DNA of 64,000 nucleotides from Rutstroemia sp. NJR-2017a BVV2 (lineage: Eukaryota > Ascomycota > Leotiomycetes > Helotiales > Rutstroemiaceae). The stretch covers positions 496,001-560,000 of the forward strand of contig NJPS01000043.1 in NCBI GenBank assembly GCA_002946415.1, written 5' to 3'. Position numbers and translations under genes: made by a program. Under the pieces are notes generated by a model. The model made no database searches. It was not told the origin of the DNA and was given only the letters and a program-made list of their open reading frames with translations. This document shows, piece after piece, positions 44,680 through 56,536 of this stretch (its first letter is position 1; each line of letters starts with the position of its first letter).

Positions 44680-45269
44680 GTTGCTGTAGATGTGTCGGTC
44701 TTCCTCGCTCGTGACCCACTTTATTTTTACGCACTACGTGAACGTCACAGGAACTTCCCTTCCTCCTTCGTAAAGTTTCTTTTCATTCACGAACATTACA
44801 TTTTCCGCTTTGCTAATTGATACGTCTTTGTTGACATCCACTGTATTCTTGTCGCTGGTATTCTTCTTGCTACCATCAATACCTTGGTAGTTCCAAGCAT
44901 GGAGTCTCGTAATTCACGAGTCGCATAAGCAAGATAGTCGCATCTCTCGCCCTATGTTCAAAGGCCTTACGGCTGGTAAGGCTGTTCTCTTCACGGAGGT
45001 TGTACTGATGGGCCGTTAAGTTCGTTCCAATGTTTACAGAAACTCTTCACACGTGGGATACCTGAACCAAAAGTCACATCCATCACTAGTATCAGGGCCA
45101 GGGTCCATATCACCGAAAGAGGCGCACGGCACAAGAAGGATGTGACCAACGGAGTAGTGAGAGATAAGACACTGAGATGCAACACAACAGTGCAGCATGG
45201 GGAAGGGTTGCAGCCTGATTAATTCCCTTCTAGAAGATACCCCGCCATTTCCCCATCGAAAGTACACCG
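44680..45269. other. upstream region of the HET gene
   Basis: Short frames only, with nothing recognised. Confidence 0.4.
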
Positions 45270-47234
45270 GTGGCTTACTTTACACAATATACTTTTGTAC
45301 TTCTCATCTTCGTCATTGTCAATACCATGAGTCAAAATGCCCTTTACTCATATAATGCGATTTATCACAATCAGTTACGGCTATTGAAATTCCTTCAGGA
45401 TGGAAATCACATATCAGCTGTTCTTGAGACTTTCTCGGTTGAAGAGGCGATACCCCCGTATCATGCTCTGTCCTACACGTGGGCTTCCAACGAAACAGGT
45501 CTGGAAAAACCTTGGGCTATTCAAATAGGGGACCGACAGCTTCCAGTTCTTGATTCATTACAGCCCTTTGTTCAGACCTTGAGAGCCAAGAATATGCTGC
45601 TTGACGGCAGGTGGTGGTGGATTGATTCCATATGCATCGACCAAACTAATTTAGAAGAAAGAGGGCAACAAGTGCACCTCATGGAGAGCATCTATCGCCG
45701 GGCTGATCAAGTTATTATCTGGCTGGGCGAGGGGTCAAGCGATAGCGACATTGCTCTGGACTTCATCGAATTTCTCAACCGCATCATCCTCGAGAATAAT
45801 CAAAGCACCATGGAGAATTACAATATCGAAAAACTTCGCAGGTTAGACCTAAACCACTATCACCCACAATGGAAAGCACTGACGAATCTCCTCGCGCGGA
45901 AATGGTGGTCTAGAATTTGGACCATACAAGAATTTGTTCTGTCGCCCAACGTTACATTCTGGTGCGGGATACGGACTGTCGGCAGAACCGCTCTGTGCCA
46001 TAGTATCTTGGCTGGAGACCAATGGAATTCAGTTGGTATGAAAGAGACTGTTGCCTTTAAATCGGGGTTTAATCGGAGAAGAGTATGGATGTTGTACATG
46101 GCTGGAAAGGAACCGGGAGTTGAGACGAGCCGGTCTCTTTTGGCATTAGCTGCGTATTTTTGTTTTATGGACGCCACCGATGATCGAGATCGACTTTATG
46201 GCCTCATGGCACTCTCTACCGATGGGTCTCTTCTGGAGGTCGATTACAGTCTCAGCAGCCAGGAGGTCTACTTGGGTTTCACACAAGCTTTCATCGCACG
46301 CCACAGGTCTCTGGATATCATATGTTATGCTTCGATATACAGCGCGCCATCTGGCTTGTTGCAGCCGTCTTGGGTACCTGACTGGCAAAAGAGGAATTAT
46401 TCTCCAGTCATTCCTCTAATGGTTAGTCAAAGTTGTAATCCCCACATTGGGAATCTTCGGCCTCCTATAGCTCTCGAATACGATCCCTCCATTTACTATT
46501 CTGCGTCTGGGAACAGAACAGCTGTGTATGAATTTCAAGGCTCAGCACTACTTGCTCGTGGAGCTATCATTGATATAGTTGATGGTATAGCTGGATCCAA
46601 GAATTCTGAATTTGTCCAAAGCTCTGAATGGAAGTCCACGTCATTATCTGATTGTTCTGATTCTACATGCTCGCCAACGGAAATTCTGACAACGGTGTGC
46701 AGATGCTTAGTGTTAGATCGGAAAGATCGATATCTGCGATACGCCATGCCTACTGAGAATTTTATGCATGATTTCCTACACCTACTTGCACCGCTCATAA
46801 AAGAATCGCCATTCTCCCCTCCCAGAGAATTCCAAGATTGGTTTCACCGAACGAAACATCTCCAAATCCACGGGCACAGCTTCGAAAGCATCCTCCGCGC
46901 CAGCCATCAGGCTAAAATCGACTTCCCAGAGTCTGCTCCGAATCTAGATGAACTGGTCCATGACTCGTTTTTTGGTAGATTTCTCGAAACAGTAGTCAAA
47001 ATGTGGCTCCGTTTGATGGTTAGTCGCAACGGATGTATGGGTATGGTTTCGGAGAAAGCGATGAAGGGTGATTTGGTTTGTGTGCTGTTTGGTTGTAGTG
47101 TTCCTGTTTTGCTGCGAGAATCTGATAGCGGAGATAGTTTTAGTCTTGTGGGAGAGTGTTTTCTGGATGGGTATATGGATGGGTTGGGGTTGGAGCAGGG
47201 GAGGTTTGAAGAGAGGATGTTTTGTATTCGGTGA
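45270..47234 (+). CDS. HET-domain (heterokaryon incompatibility) protein
   Basis: A single-exon gene of 654 aa. Residues 1-20 are hydrophobic (MAYFTQYTFVLLIFVIVNTM) and may be non-coding leader, as MSQNALYSYN at codon 20 starts where HET proteins usually begin. The HET domain is recognised from IPPYHALSYTWAS, WWWIDSICIDQTNLEERGQQ, VHLMESIYRRADQVIIWLGE and, later, WSRIWTIQEFVLSP. The C-terminal half (ATDDRDRLYGLMALS, VDYSLSSQEVYLGFTQAFI, LQPSWVPDW) is the common HET tail. These proteins act in allorecognition and can trigger cell death on fusion of unlike strains. No NACHT, WD or ankyrin partner domain is present. It lies next to a MITE. Confidence 0.93.
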   Translation: MAYFTQYTFVLLIFVIVNTMSQNALYSYNAIYHNQLRLLKFLQDGNHISAVLETFSVEEAIPPYHALSYTWASNETGLEKPWAIQIGDRQLPVLDSLQPFVQTLRAKNMLLDGRWWWIDSICIDQTNLEERGQQVHLMESIYRRADQVIIWLGEGSSDSDIALDFIEFLNRIILENNQSTMENYNIEKLRRLDLNHYHPQWKALTNLLARKWWSRIWTIQEFVLSPNVTFWCGIRTVGRTALCHSILAGDQWNSVGMKETVAFKSGFNRRRVWMLYMAGKEPGVETSRSLLALAAYFCFMDATDDRDRLYGLMALSTDGSLLEVDYSLSSQEVYLGFTQAFIARHRSLDIICYASIYSAPSGLLQPSWVPDWQKRNYSPVIPLMVSQSCNPHIGNLRPPIALEYDPSIYYSASGNRTAVYEFQGSALLARGAIIDIVDGIAGSKNSEFVQSSEWKSTSLSDCSDSTCSPTEILTTVCRCLVLDRKDRYLRYAMPTENFMHDFLHLLAPLIKESPFSPPREFQDWFHRTKHLQIHGHSFESILRASHQAKIDFPESAPNLDELVHDSFFGRFLETVVKMWLRLMVSRNGCMGMVSEKAMKGDLVCVLFGCSVPVLLRESDSGDSFSLVGECFLDGYMDGLGLEQGRFEERMFCIR

Positions 47235-47730
47235 GGGTGATGGAGTAAGAGTGTCGACTTTGGATATAAGTTCTTGATGTCGAGATTTTACTTAGGTATT
47301 CAGATATAAGATCTCGTACAATGATAAATGAAAATATCTGTACTTTACTTGCTAGGGGAAGGAGAGACGACCTGACTATTCCATGTCCTGGGTGCTAGTA
47401 CTAAGTGAGGGGATGACCAGAATAGCATAAATTGAATACGCACTAAACAGACAGTCAAGCTACGAAATTGCATTTTCAAGTAAGGATGCTCGCAACAAAT
47501 CAACGCAGTAGTATATTCTCACTACAGTACCACCAAGCTATGCATGCATTTATGTTTCCCCAACGCCTTCCTTAGCTACACATGGTATCTCTACTTGAGT
47601 GTCTCGCATCCCGGTTGTCCATACCATCACATCACATCCCTCATCTACCACGTCTCCAACACATCCTCCATCCACCACGTCCGCAACACAGATTTTCATC
47701 AGACAACAGAACGGCACTCATTAAATTAAA
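47235..47730. other. intergenic between convergent genes
   Basis: Holds the 3' flanks of the HET and PTEN-like genes. Nothing else was recognised. Confidence 0.45.
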
Positions 47731-49536
47731 TTAAGAATCCAAAGCATGCTTGGTAGACTGCAGATGACCCAACCCATGAGTCTTCGCCGTCTTCATTTGG
47801 TCTTCCGGCACGCCACCAGGCAGATCCGATGTTGGGATGGAGGAAGTAATGCCTGCTTGGTGGAGTTCTGCTAGATTGTCTTGTTGGGGTTGTACGGATC
47901 TGTAGCTGCTGTATTAGTCTTGTTGCACCTAGGGGAAAGAAAGTTGAAAAGTTAAAAATTCTTACCCTTCCACAGCATCATTCCTGGTAGTCGCGGTCGC
48001 CGTATCCAACCCCCTATCAATCTGCTCCAGCGTCGGAGCCGGCAAATCATCCTTCGGCCCCGGCAACCCCTCCACATTAAACGCTTCCTCCACATCCCCC
48101 TTTATCCCCTGATCCACCCCCTCATCAATATCCTCCTGCGTCGCCTCCACCACACTACTCGCCTTACTCACCCCCTCACTCGGGCTCTCCGTCCTCAACC
48201 CCAAATCCCTCTCCCCCTTCCTCCCCTCCGGCCCAACTTTATTCCCGCCCTTCCAGTCCGCAGCCGCAACCTCCGGCACCGGCGACTCCGCCCCCGGCTC
48301 CTTGACCACGCTATCCCGGCGTCCTTGCGCGTCATACGCTTTCCACACCACGGCCAAGCGATCTAGCGCACGTGTGCCTTTCCGACTCGAGCCCTTGATT
48401 CCGTCCATTTTATCCCAGTCAATTTCAAATATCCCGCTATCATCTGGCTTTCCCCCGTTTTCTGGCCCGTTTCCTTCGAAAAAGGCGTTGAACCACACGT
48501 GCGCTACGGCTGTCACCATAGTCCAGCCCATGGATGCTTTGTTCCGGCGCTCGAAATCAATATTGATATCGCTTGTTGGGAGGATCACGCGAGACGCGGG
48601 TTTGAAAATTACGGCGCCGCCGCCGGCTTCAGAACCTGTGTCCGAGTTGCTGCTTGAGTTTGCTTCTGCGGTTTTGGAGGAGATGAGCTGTGGTTTGTTG
48701 GGCTGCGTCTTGCTTTCTTCCATTTCGGCGGCGCTTTTGGAGGTTGCGACTTTGCCTTGGTTTTGAAATCCTGCCATGTCTGATAACATGTTTTTGATGC
48801 CTCCGCCGCCGGGGGTGTTGCCTTCTACTGTGAGGCGTTCTTTCTTGGTGAAGACATGGAATAATTTAATCGTTTTCCCCTCATCCACGTATCCCTCCAC
48901 CTGCACTTTAACCCCGTCTCGCAGTCCCCAGACATGCACTTCCATAATCTCAATCTCCCTATCCACATATTGTTTCCCCGCCTTGGTCCAGCGATCCACA
49001 TACCCCACCCACCGCAACTGACTCGGAATCGAAACACCCTGTCCAAAACCCGGCCGCATTCTCCTCTCCGTGAACCGCGTCAGCGCCTCCGAGGCTTTCC
49101 ATCCGCACTCTGCGATCAAGTAACTACACGCCATGGTTCCACTCCTCCCCTTCCCAGCCTTACAATGCACCACCACGACCCTATCCTTCCCGCCTTCCAG
49201 CCAATTCTTCATCCCGCCTACGATCCCCGGCACCAGCTTGAATGGCGGAGGATGGTGGTCCGGCCACGGCCAGTGCTTGACGTTCCCGCGCACTTCTTCG
49301 TCTGGATACCCTGTGCCTTCGGCGCGGAACTCCCAGATCATCCACCCGTCCTTGCCATGTTTGTAGTCAAGGTACTCGACGAGCTGGTTCAGCGGATTGC
49401 GATACGCGCGTTGGGGATAGGTGCCGCTGGGGCCGGATGTCGCGATTAGGTTGGACGTTACGTAGCAGAGGTCGAGGCCGGCTTCGGGGTGTCGAGAGCG
49501 GGGGCCTGCGACGATTTGGCGGAGGATGGACGCCAT
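47731..49536 (-). CDS. tep1: PTEN-like phosphatidylinositol phosphatase
   Basis: Exons 49536-47966 and 47899-47731 encode 579 aa. The phosphatase domain includes DLCYVTSNLIATSGPSG, NPLNQLVEYLDYKHG, a WPWPDHHPPPF acid loop with Asp about 93, and the P-loop VVHCKAGKGRSGTMACSYLI with Cys about 125. These are nearly the residue numbers of human PTEN (D92, C124), and the CKAGKGR basic P-loop is that of a PIP3 3-phosphatase. A C2-like region follows (EVHVWGLRDGVKVQVEGYVD ... FNAFFEG), then a long acidic tail. The small C-terminal exon (GSVQPQQDNLAE...) is joined by a GTAAGA-CTACAG intron. I chose MASILRQIV as the start; the frame is open 89 codons upstream but reads as leader. The symbol is by analogy to fungal tep1/TEP1. 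Confidence 0.92.
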
Positions 49537-50242
49537 GTTTTTGTAACGTGAGAGAGGTGAGTTGTCGGTGGTGTGGTGTAGTGTGGTGTGGTGTGGTGTG
49601 ATTATCGCTTTTGAAGTGTGGGATTCATGGCTTGTGGGATAAGATGGCCGCTTGCGTATTAATAAATTAGTGGGAATTATTATTGAATCAGGTATCGAGT
49701 AACTAAGTAGGACGTTGACGTTGAGTTGGTGATTCAGCGGGCTGGAAACTGGGCTGGCGTTTGCAATGTTGTGGGTGTACAGGGCAGGAACCAATGACGT
49801 CACTTGCTGCAGTTGAGAAATTGAGGGTCGAGAACGTGGCTGTGTTTAAGGGGAGTGGGTTCCGGTTCGGTGGGGTGCATTGTCATGATCTTCTTCTAAT
49901 TTGCAAGTCTGTTTAATATGGCTTCATACTTTCAACAGTTGCTAACTTATCCACATCAATGAGGACAAAGAATAGTGCCCGATTAAATATCATTTAAAAC
50001 GCGTAAAGCCTGGAGTTGAGGTCGAACTGCACAGTTCTATGGAAGCTTCTTAAGATACATGAAATAGCAGCAAGAGGACAGAAAATAGAAAAAATACTTG
50101 TAGGGGGTGCAGTGGTATATAGTAGCCGATGATATGATACAAAGGAAAAGAAAATCTAGCGGATGTGGTATCTATAAAGATAAATTATTACGCGCCCTTT
50201 CTGCAGGAATCAACGACGCTTAAGAATTCAATAACCCCAAAT
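49537..50242. other. promoter of the PTEN-like gene and 3' flank of the next gene
   Basis: Contains short GTGTGGTGTGGTGTG repeats just upstream of the PTEN-like ATG (about 49570-49600). No gene was seen. Confidence 0.5.
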
Positions 50243-52480
50243 CTACTGCTTAGAGTCATTCCCCAAAATATCACTCACACTCCCACTGGCCGAATGACTG
50301 GGACTGTAATCACTACTTCCAGGTGTATATCTGAATCCGTCCGCGACGAAGCTGCTGGCCTCGCTTCCATCATTATCGTTATCCTCATACGCTGGCAAGA
50401 TTTCTTCTTCGGCATCACTTGCATAATCCTCAATCACAGAACCCATTTGTCTAGTTTCGATAACAACTGGCTGTGCTTGTGGCTGCGTTTGCACTGAAGA
50501 CATGGAGCGGCCTTCTTCGGCAGCGACCATCTCACTGACCACGTCTGCTGTATTCTGGAAGGTTGTAATGTCGTCCGATATTGTTGATTCCGTATCAGAG
50601 TCCATATCATCTAGAAGGGCTTGGTCTTTGTCTTCATAATTATCACCACTGCCAGTAAGTCTTGCCCACCAAGTGCTGAAAGCGTAACGGCTGGCAGCAC
50701 GTCGATAGGCGCGTTTTCGATGACGGTCTTCGCGACGAGCTTGTCTTGCTGCGCGTTTCTTTGGGTTGCAGGTGCGGCGGCGGATGGTGATTATGAGAAT
50801 CGCAAAGAGGAAACCAATCACAGAGAATTTAATAACGTGGAATAATGGTGCCGTGCTATGGCGTGGGGGTGGACCATGGTCGCCTGGGAATCCTGGTGGT
50901 CCATCATGGGGACCATCGTGAGGGCCGTCGTGGAATGGTGATGGTGGCATGTCAAATGCGGGACCTTCATGGTTAGGCTCCGCACCATTGGGGATATGAG
51001 GTGGTCCATGGAATGGCTTGTCTTCGGATTCGTTATTTTCCTGGTGATCGAAAGGCGGTCGGCCATGAGGATGATCTAGCTTGTCAAACAAGTCAAATAG
51101 GCCAGACTCATCTTCGTGAGGGAAACCACCGTGTGGTTCTACATCATTGTCATTGCCATTGTGAAAAGGTGGTCTCACTTCCTCCTGATCATCTCCATGC
51201 TCTCCGTTATGGTCCCATGGCCCTCCGAAGGGACTATCGTGTTCAGGTGTATAGTCATCGTCCCAAGATGGAGGGGGAATATGCGGTGGAGGGGGCATAT
51301 GCGGTGGAGGAGGCATATGCGGTGGAGGAGGCATATGTGGTGGTGGTGGCATATGTCCATGCGGAGGAGGGCCGGGATACGGTGGAGGATAGTGGCAGAT
51401 GGGAAGGATCGGGTGCTTTCCGTGGTGGTGATGGTGGGGAGAGGTATGGTTCTTCTTGTCATGATCAGGACAAGTGTGATTCCCAGGTCTCCCATGGGGA
51501 CCTTTTCCGGGTTTCCTATCCATCTTCTTCCCTCCATATTTTCCAAGATGAGAGTCGGAGAAGTGGTCAAATTCTGCGTTGTCGCCAGTGATCTTTCCAT
51601 ATATTCTGGAAGCTGCATCACGAGCATTGGCATATGTTTTGCGTGTGACACACCGAAGACTATCGCAGTCTTTAATACCACTATCCATACGGTGATGAGC
51701 AAATCTGCGGATAGCATGCTTTTTCTCGTGAATAAGCCACTTCAATTCTTCCAATTGAGCCTCCATATATCTGAGCTCTGCGATCTCCTTGTGGATATTG
51801 AAAGAATCATGGGGTCCTTGGGCGTCTGTATGAGCCACATGATGTCCCTCAGAGCTCTCATGGTGACCTTCGGGAGAGTGGCCTGCAATAACATGCGCAG
51901 AAGCGCCTGGCTGGCTTTCGATATTCATGATTTCGGTTTCTCCGGTCTGCTTAAACAGGATAGAGAATCCAACATCTTCGGTCGATGTGCCATCCACAGA
52001 ATGAACTGTGAATTGCAGGAGTTGTCCATCTGGTTTGCCATTAACAGCAATGCAGTCGAAGGTCCAGGATCCGACAATGACGCTTTTGGTCGATGTTGAG
52101 ATCGATCCCTTTCCGGACGATACCAGGGTCTCTGCGTCAAGATTCTGGGGCAAAGTCTGACCATCAAGAGTGATGTTTCCGAAGCCACAAGGTTGTTCTG
52201 ATGGAAGGACATCGAGGCGCAAGCGTAGTGCTTCATTTACGCCATTGTCAGGTGATTTCGAGTCCTGGCCGATATCGAGACGAACGTATGCTAATGCATG
52301 AGTATCTAGAAGTTGGAGTTAGATGTGTGATAGGCAGACATGATAGGCTTTCCTCTTACCAGATTGGTCAGCATCGATCTGTTCGAGCTCGGCGTTTGTA
52401 TCGGCTGCCTGATCTGGTGGCAGCACGAAAGCCGACACCACTGCAGGAGCGAGCAGAACTGCCTTCAAAAGGCCTCGCAT
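50243..52480 (-). CDS. His/Pro-rich type I membrane protein, unknown function
   Basis: Exons 52480-52360 and 52305-50243 encode 727 aa. MRGLLKAVLLAPAVVSAFVLP is a signal peptide. The ectodomain starts with a region containing CGFGNITLDGQ and DCIAVNG, then KWLIHEKKHAIRRFAHHRMD and a Cys pair (DCDSLRC). A long low-complexity part follows, rich in His, Pro, Gly and Asp, with four MPPPPH units (18-nt direct repeats at about 51277-51357) and HDGPHDGPHDG. One transmembrane helix, VIKFSVIGFLFAILIITI, precedes a basic stop-transfer RRR and an acidic cytosolic tail of about 170 aa. Histidine density suggests metal binding or pH response, but this is inference. Long antisense frames over the repeats are shadows. 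Confidence 0.85.
51277..51357. repeat. 18-bp tandem coding repeat (MPPPPH)n
   Basis: About four and a half copies of an 18-nt unit (plus strand GGCATATGCGGTGGAGGA). Minor drift in the last copy keeps the encoded residues. Lies within the ectodomain of the membrane protein gene. Confidence 0.9.
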
Positions 52481-53254
52481 GATGTATAAAAGAGCGCAGT
52501 CCAAGAGCAGAAAATTATGAAGAAATGAGTTTGAATAGAAATAAAGGGGATAGTGTGCTATCCAGTATCACAGTATCGCACTGCGGACTCGATACTTATA
52601 AATGATACTGTAAGTATCTGCACAACGCAACAACGAAACAGTAGAAGAAAAAACTTTCAACGCCTTAAAAGGCAGAAAGAGGAAATTAGGATCATGTTAT
52701 CATTCTTGATCTGCCACCCACCCATCCAGAAATGACTTACGAGTCCCCTCAGGATTGCGTAGCCTCCAATGAAGAGACTAACCTGAATCAATCATCCTAA
52801 GGTTACGCGTCGTCAGCCCTTCAACATGGACCAAGCGCTGGCTGCGGTCTCAAGTTTTAACGCTGCGGTTCCGGCACATGAAATGATGAAAAGCAATAAA
52901 TCTTGCTCTTCTGCGATAGTACGAAGAGAACTGGTTGGTCATTGCTCTTCGCAGACGCAACACGCAACACGCAACATGAATTGTGCAGACTTGACTTGGG
53001 AATCTTCCAAATGATGAGTGGAGATGGCAGATTGTTTCGACTTTCAATTCAAGCCTTCAAGCCTTACAGTAATTCGAAGTGAGATATTACCCGAGACCCC
53101 GAGCTCGGGAAATCCATGGCTGAATTGGAACTGCGCCTGAGGCCTACGGTGACCGATAGCGCACAACTAGCTACTGGATATCAAATTACAAGCAGCTGCG
53201 AACAATTCCAGGGTTCGTCATAATAAACAACGATATCACCCACCCCTCGTCAAC
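52481..53254. other. divergent promoter region
   Basis: Between the His/Pro-rich membrane protein (minus) and LSm4 (plus). Nothing further was recognised. Confidence 0.4.
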
Positions 53255-53839
53255 ATGGTTGTAAGTATTCATTCTATTTCACTTACTACCTTTTCCTCTC
53301 TATGATCTTGCGCCCATGATTCCGGTACTGATTAGAATGCCTGCAGCTTCCTCTTGGCCTCCTTACGGCTGCGCAAGGCCATCCAATGTTGGTGGAGCTG
53401 AAGGATGGTGAAACTTTGAACGGCCATCTGGTCGCATGCGATACCTGGATGAACCTGACCTTGAAGGAAGTCGTGCAAACAAGCCCGGTATGTGTGCTCT
53501 CGCCGGTGTCACTTCTCACGGATGCTGGCCATAAAATGCGCTTGCAGCTAATATTGGGATTCTAGGAGGGCGACAAGTTTGTGAGATTACCGGAAGTCTA
53601 CGTAAAAGGAAACAATGTATGTTGCATTGTGCGAACCCTGGAGACGCCTGGCTCTAACGCAGTAGCAGATCAAATACCTTCGGATGCCAGATGAAATCAT
53701 CGACCTGGTTAAGGATCAGCAACAGGGTCAGCAGGGAGGATACCGAGGTCGCGGAAGTGGAAGAGGTGATCGTGGTGATAGGGCTGGTCGCGGTGGTGGT
53801 AGAGGTGGCCGAGGTCGAGGGAGGGGTAGAGGGGCATAA
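53255..53839 (+). CDS. LSM4: U6 snRNA-associated Sm-like protein LSm4
   Basis: Four exons (53255-53260, 53347-53487, 53566-53616, 53669-53839) encode 122 aa. The first exon is only ATG GTT. The Sm1 motif is [39 protein letters not shown] and Sm2 is [20 protein letters not shown], ending with DEIIDLV. The C-terminal 35 residues are Gln/Gly-rich with RGG and RGR repeats, characteristic of LSm4. LSm4 is part of the LSm2-8 ring (U6 snRNP) and the LSm1-7 ring (mRNA decapping in P-bodies); the RGG tail promotes P-body assembly. All splice junctions preserve frame. Confidence 0.95.
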
Positions 53840-54283
53840 TCGCGGGCAATTTACGGGCATGGACACAACAGATATTGGCCAACATTTATAATAGCATTAT
53901 ACCAAGTGACGAGGGGAGAAGGAAAAGCCTCGCATCCGGTTGATAGTGACCGTGCCGGGCTGGTATACTCTGGCAGATGCGAATGCAGTGCGTGAATCAA
54001 TGAAGGCAGAACCACGTTTGCCGCTGCGGAGAGGTAAGATTGCTGGAGGCATAAACCTAACGCAAAACTAAAGAAGCACAAAAATGAAAAATGTTTTGTG
54101 ATCAAACAAACGCTTCTGGGAGATTTATAGTAGTTGCTAAAGCCTGTGAGTCCCATTATGATGTGCTTGCTGGTTTGGCAGCTCCCGCCGTCAAATCACC
54201 CGAAAACCAGAGGTGTGATTATGTAAACTTTTCTGAACCTCAAAAATGTTTGAACCCCATCTCGACCACAACGGCGCGACTCA
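53840..54283. other. intergenic, nothing recognised
   Basis: Separates LSm4 from the PPR gene on the same strand, with no repeat or RNA gene seen. Confidence 0.45.
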
Positions 54284-56536
54284 ATGAAGGTCGCCAGGAT
54301 CCCAATTGACGGACTATGGCGATGTCTTTGTCCCTCGATCGATTCTTTGGCTCTTCTACGCCCGGCGACTGCGACCGCAGACACTCCGCAGTATCGAGCA
54401 GATCGTGTCAAAAGATATAGCAGAACGTCTTGCTTGGAGCAATTGCCTTTCAAACCACATGCGTGGCCTTTCAAACCACAGCAATGGCCTTCCAAACCAC
54501 AAGACGCTCCCCTACCTGATGGGAATGTAGCGCCATCTGTCGAAAAACCTCAAGTAGCAAATACGCCGCCCTCTCAACCTCTTGAGCCCTCTCAACCTCT
54601 CGAGCCCTCACAACCTCTTGAGCCCTCGCAGCCTCTGAAGCCCTCAAAACCCTCACAGCCTCTCAAACCCTCACAACCTCTCAGACCTTCACAACCTCTC
54701 AAACCCTCAAAACCTTTTAAACCCTCACGACCTCTTCAACCCTCCAACCCTTCTAAGCCCTCACGCTCTCTTAAACCCTCAGTGCTGGTGAATTTTCTGA
54801 AGGAGAGAAAAACCTACGATACTCTGAGCGTTGATCAACTGCATGAACTCTTGAGAAATCTCAAAACACAAGAAGGGGCTTATCAGCAGCTTACAGATTT
54901 GGTCGAATACTTGCTGGAGAAACGCGGGGATCAACCAGCACTAGTACACTATGATGCCTTGATCGCAGCGAATGCAGACCCGGAAAATGGAACAGTAGAC
55001 GATGTCAAGATTCTGTTGGCAGAAATGAAGGAACTGGGCATTAATGCTGATTCGGGATTATATCACTCAGTGTTACAGGTTTGTAAACCTTCTCTCTTGG
55101 CGCGAAACTTGTGTGCTAATGAGAATGCGTATAGGTGCTTGCAGTCCATCCGGACTACCTCTTAAGAAATGAAATACTGGAAGAGATGAAGGAGCGATGG
55201 TACGGACTATCTCCAAGTGGCTGGCATAGTCTAGTAGTTGGCCTTCTCCGTGATCAACAGTACGAAATTGCCATGGATAAATTGGAACAGATGAGAGCGG
55301 ATGAAATAGAGATCCAACCTTGGCTTTACGATATCTTTTTCTTCCGTCTGTGTGAACTTGAGGAGCTCGAGGAAGCCTTTAAGTTAATGATGAACCGCTA
55401 CACATCAGTCCCACTCACCTCTCCTATGTGGTATTATCTTCTTGACGCTTTCAGCAGTGGAATGCACGTAAGTACAACTCCCTTAGTAGTCTGCTCCGTC
55501 GCTAATCTAGTCAAATTAGTATGAAGGTACTTCGTACATTTGGAAAGGACAAGTCACAAATTCCGCAATCAACCCTTCAGACGGGATTTGTGCGGCAGTA
55601 TTGAATTGTGCCGCTCGCAATGGTGATCCGACACTCGCTGCATCTGCTATCAAGATCCTCTCACAACGCAAAACGGTTCTTGCAACGCATCACTACGAGG
55701 CTCTGCTGGAGGCGTATGTGGGAGCAGGCGATACCAAAACCGCCTTCCGTGTTCTGAATATCATGTACAAAGCCGGTATCAATCCAGGCGCAAGTTCTAC
55801 GCGACCGCTCTATTTTCACCTCACGAGATCACCCACCCAACCCGCGGAAGGATGGAAGCAACTCAAAGGCTTACGCGAAGACGGTTTCAATATTCCCACA
55901 GCCGGTGCAAATGTAGTTATTGAAGCTGCCGTTGCATCCAACACCCCCGAGATCGGCAGTGACCAAGCATTTCAGTATTACAAAGAGATGCACACGATCT
56001 GCGATACTGGGCCGGACATCGAGACCTTCAATCATCTGCTCCGCCGACTCGGTGACGTGGATGGCAGTAAACCAAGAGCTATGTTCCTCGCGTCTGAAAT
56101 CCGGGCTCTAGGACTAAGACCAACGGAGATGACTTACGATCGATTAATACTTGTTTGTATGCATCCTAACATTGAGAACTATGAAGACTGTTTCAGATAT
56201 CTCGAGGAGATGAAAGTCATGGGTCAAGACGCAGTGGATTCTTCCGGTAATAAAGGATGGTGGCTGAGACGCGGAACAGCTGTCTCTCTCATCAGACGGT
56301 GCGTGAACGCCGGTGATAGAAGAGCGTGGGTGCTGCTCGATGAGATGGATGAGAGAGATTTAGCTTATAATAAGGCGCTGAAGCGGTGGGTGGAGATGAA
56401 GCTGCCAAGGGTTGAGGAGAATGCAGCGGAAGTAGAGGCTCTGAATGAAGATCAAAGGAATGAGGTGGCGAGTGTTGCATTGGGCAGTGTGGCACAGAAA
56501 GCTCCGACTTGGGGAAGGGGAACTTCGCTTGCTTGA
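54284..56536 (+). CDS. pentatricopeptide-repeat protein with Pro-rich N-terminal linker
   Basis: Exons 54284-55078, 55135-55467 and 55520-56536 encode 714 aa. The N-terminus (MKVARIPIDGLWRCLCPSID...) is basic and could be mitochondrial. Residues about 97-165 are a Ser-Pro-Gln-Pro-Leu repeat (PSQPLEP/PSQPLKP). The rest is helical with PPR-like repeats, for example QPALVHYDALIAANAD...VKILLAEMKELGINADSGLY, WHSLVVGLLRDQQYEIAMDKLEQM, THHYEALLEAYVGAGDTKTA...YKAGINPG, and PDIETFNHLLRRLGDVDG...EIRALGLRPTEMTYD. PPR proteins bind organellar RNA and guide processing or translation. The target is unknown. The first intron has GTTTGT at its donor, but its junction restores VLQ-VLAVHPDYLL. Confidence 0.87.
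54568..54780. repeat. coding tandem repeat, CCCTC(A/T)CAACCTCT-type
   Basis: Degenerate 15-18-nt units encoding PSQPLEP, PSQPLKP and PSKPFKP variants. They start as fairly exact CAACCTCTTGAGCCCTCT-like copies and drift towards the 3' side. Confidence 0.85.

Noticed and set aside
48302..49449. Plus-strand frames over the PTEN-like gene
   Set aside because: Shadows of the conserved minus-strand coding sequence.
51001..52099. Two long plus-strand frames with EEAYAVEEAY and MRWRRHMRWRRH repeats
   Set aside because: Antisense to the (MPPPPH)n and His-rich coding repeats; they are periodic because the coding strand is.
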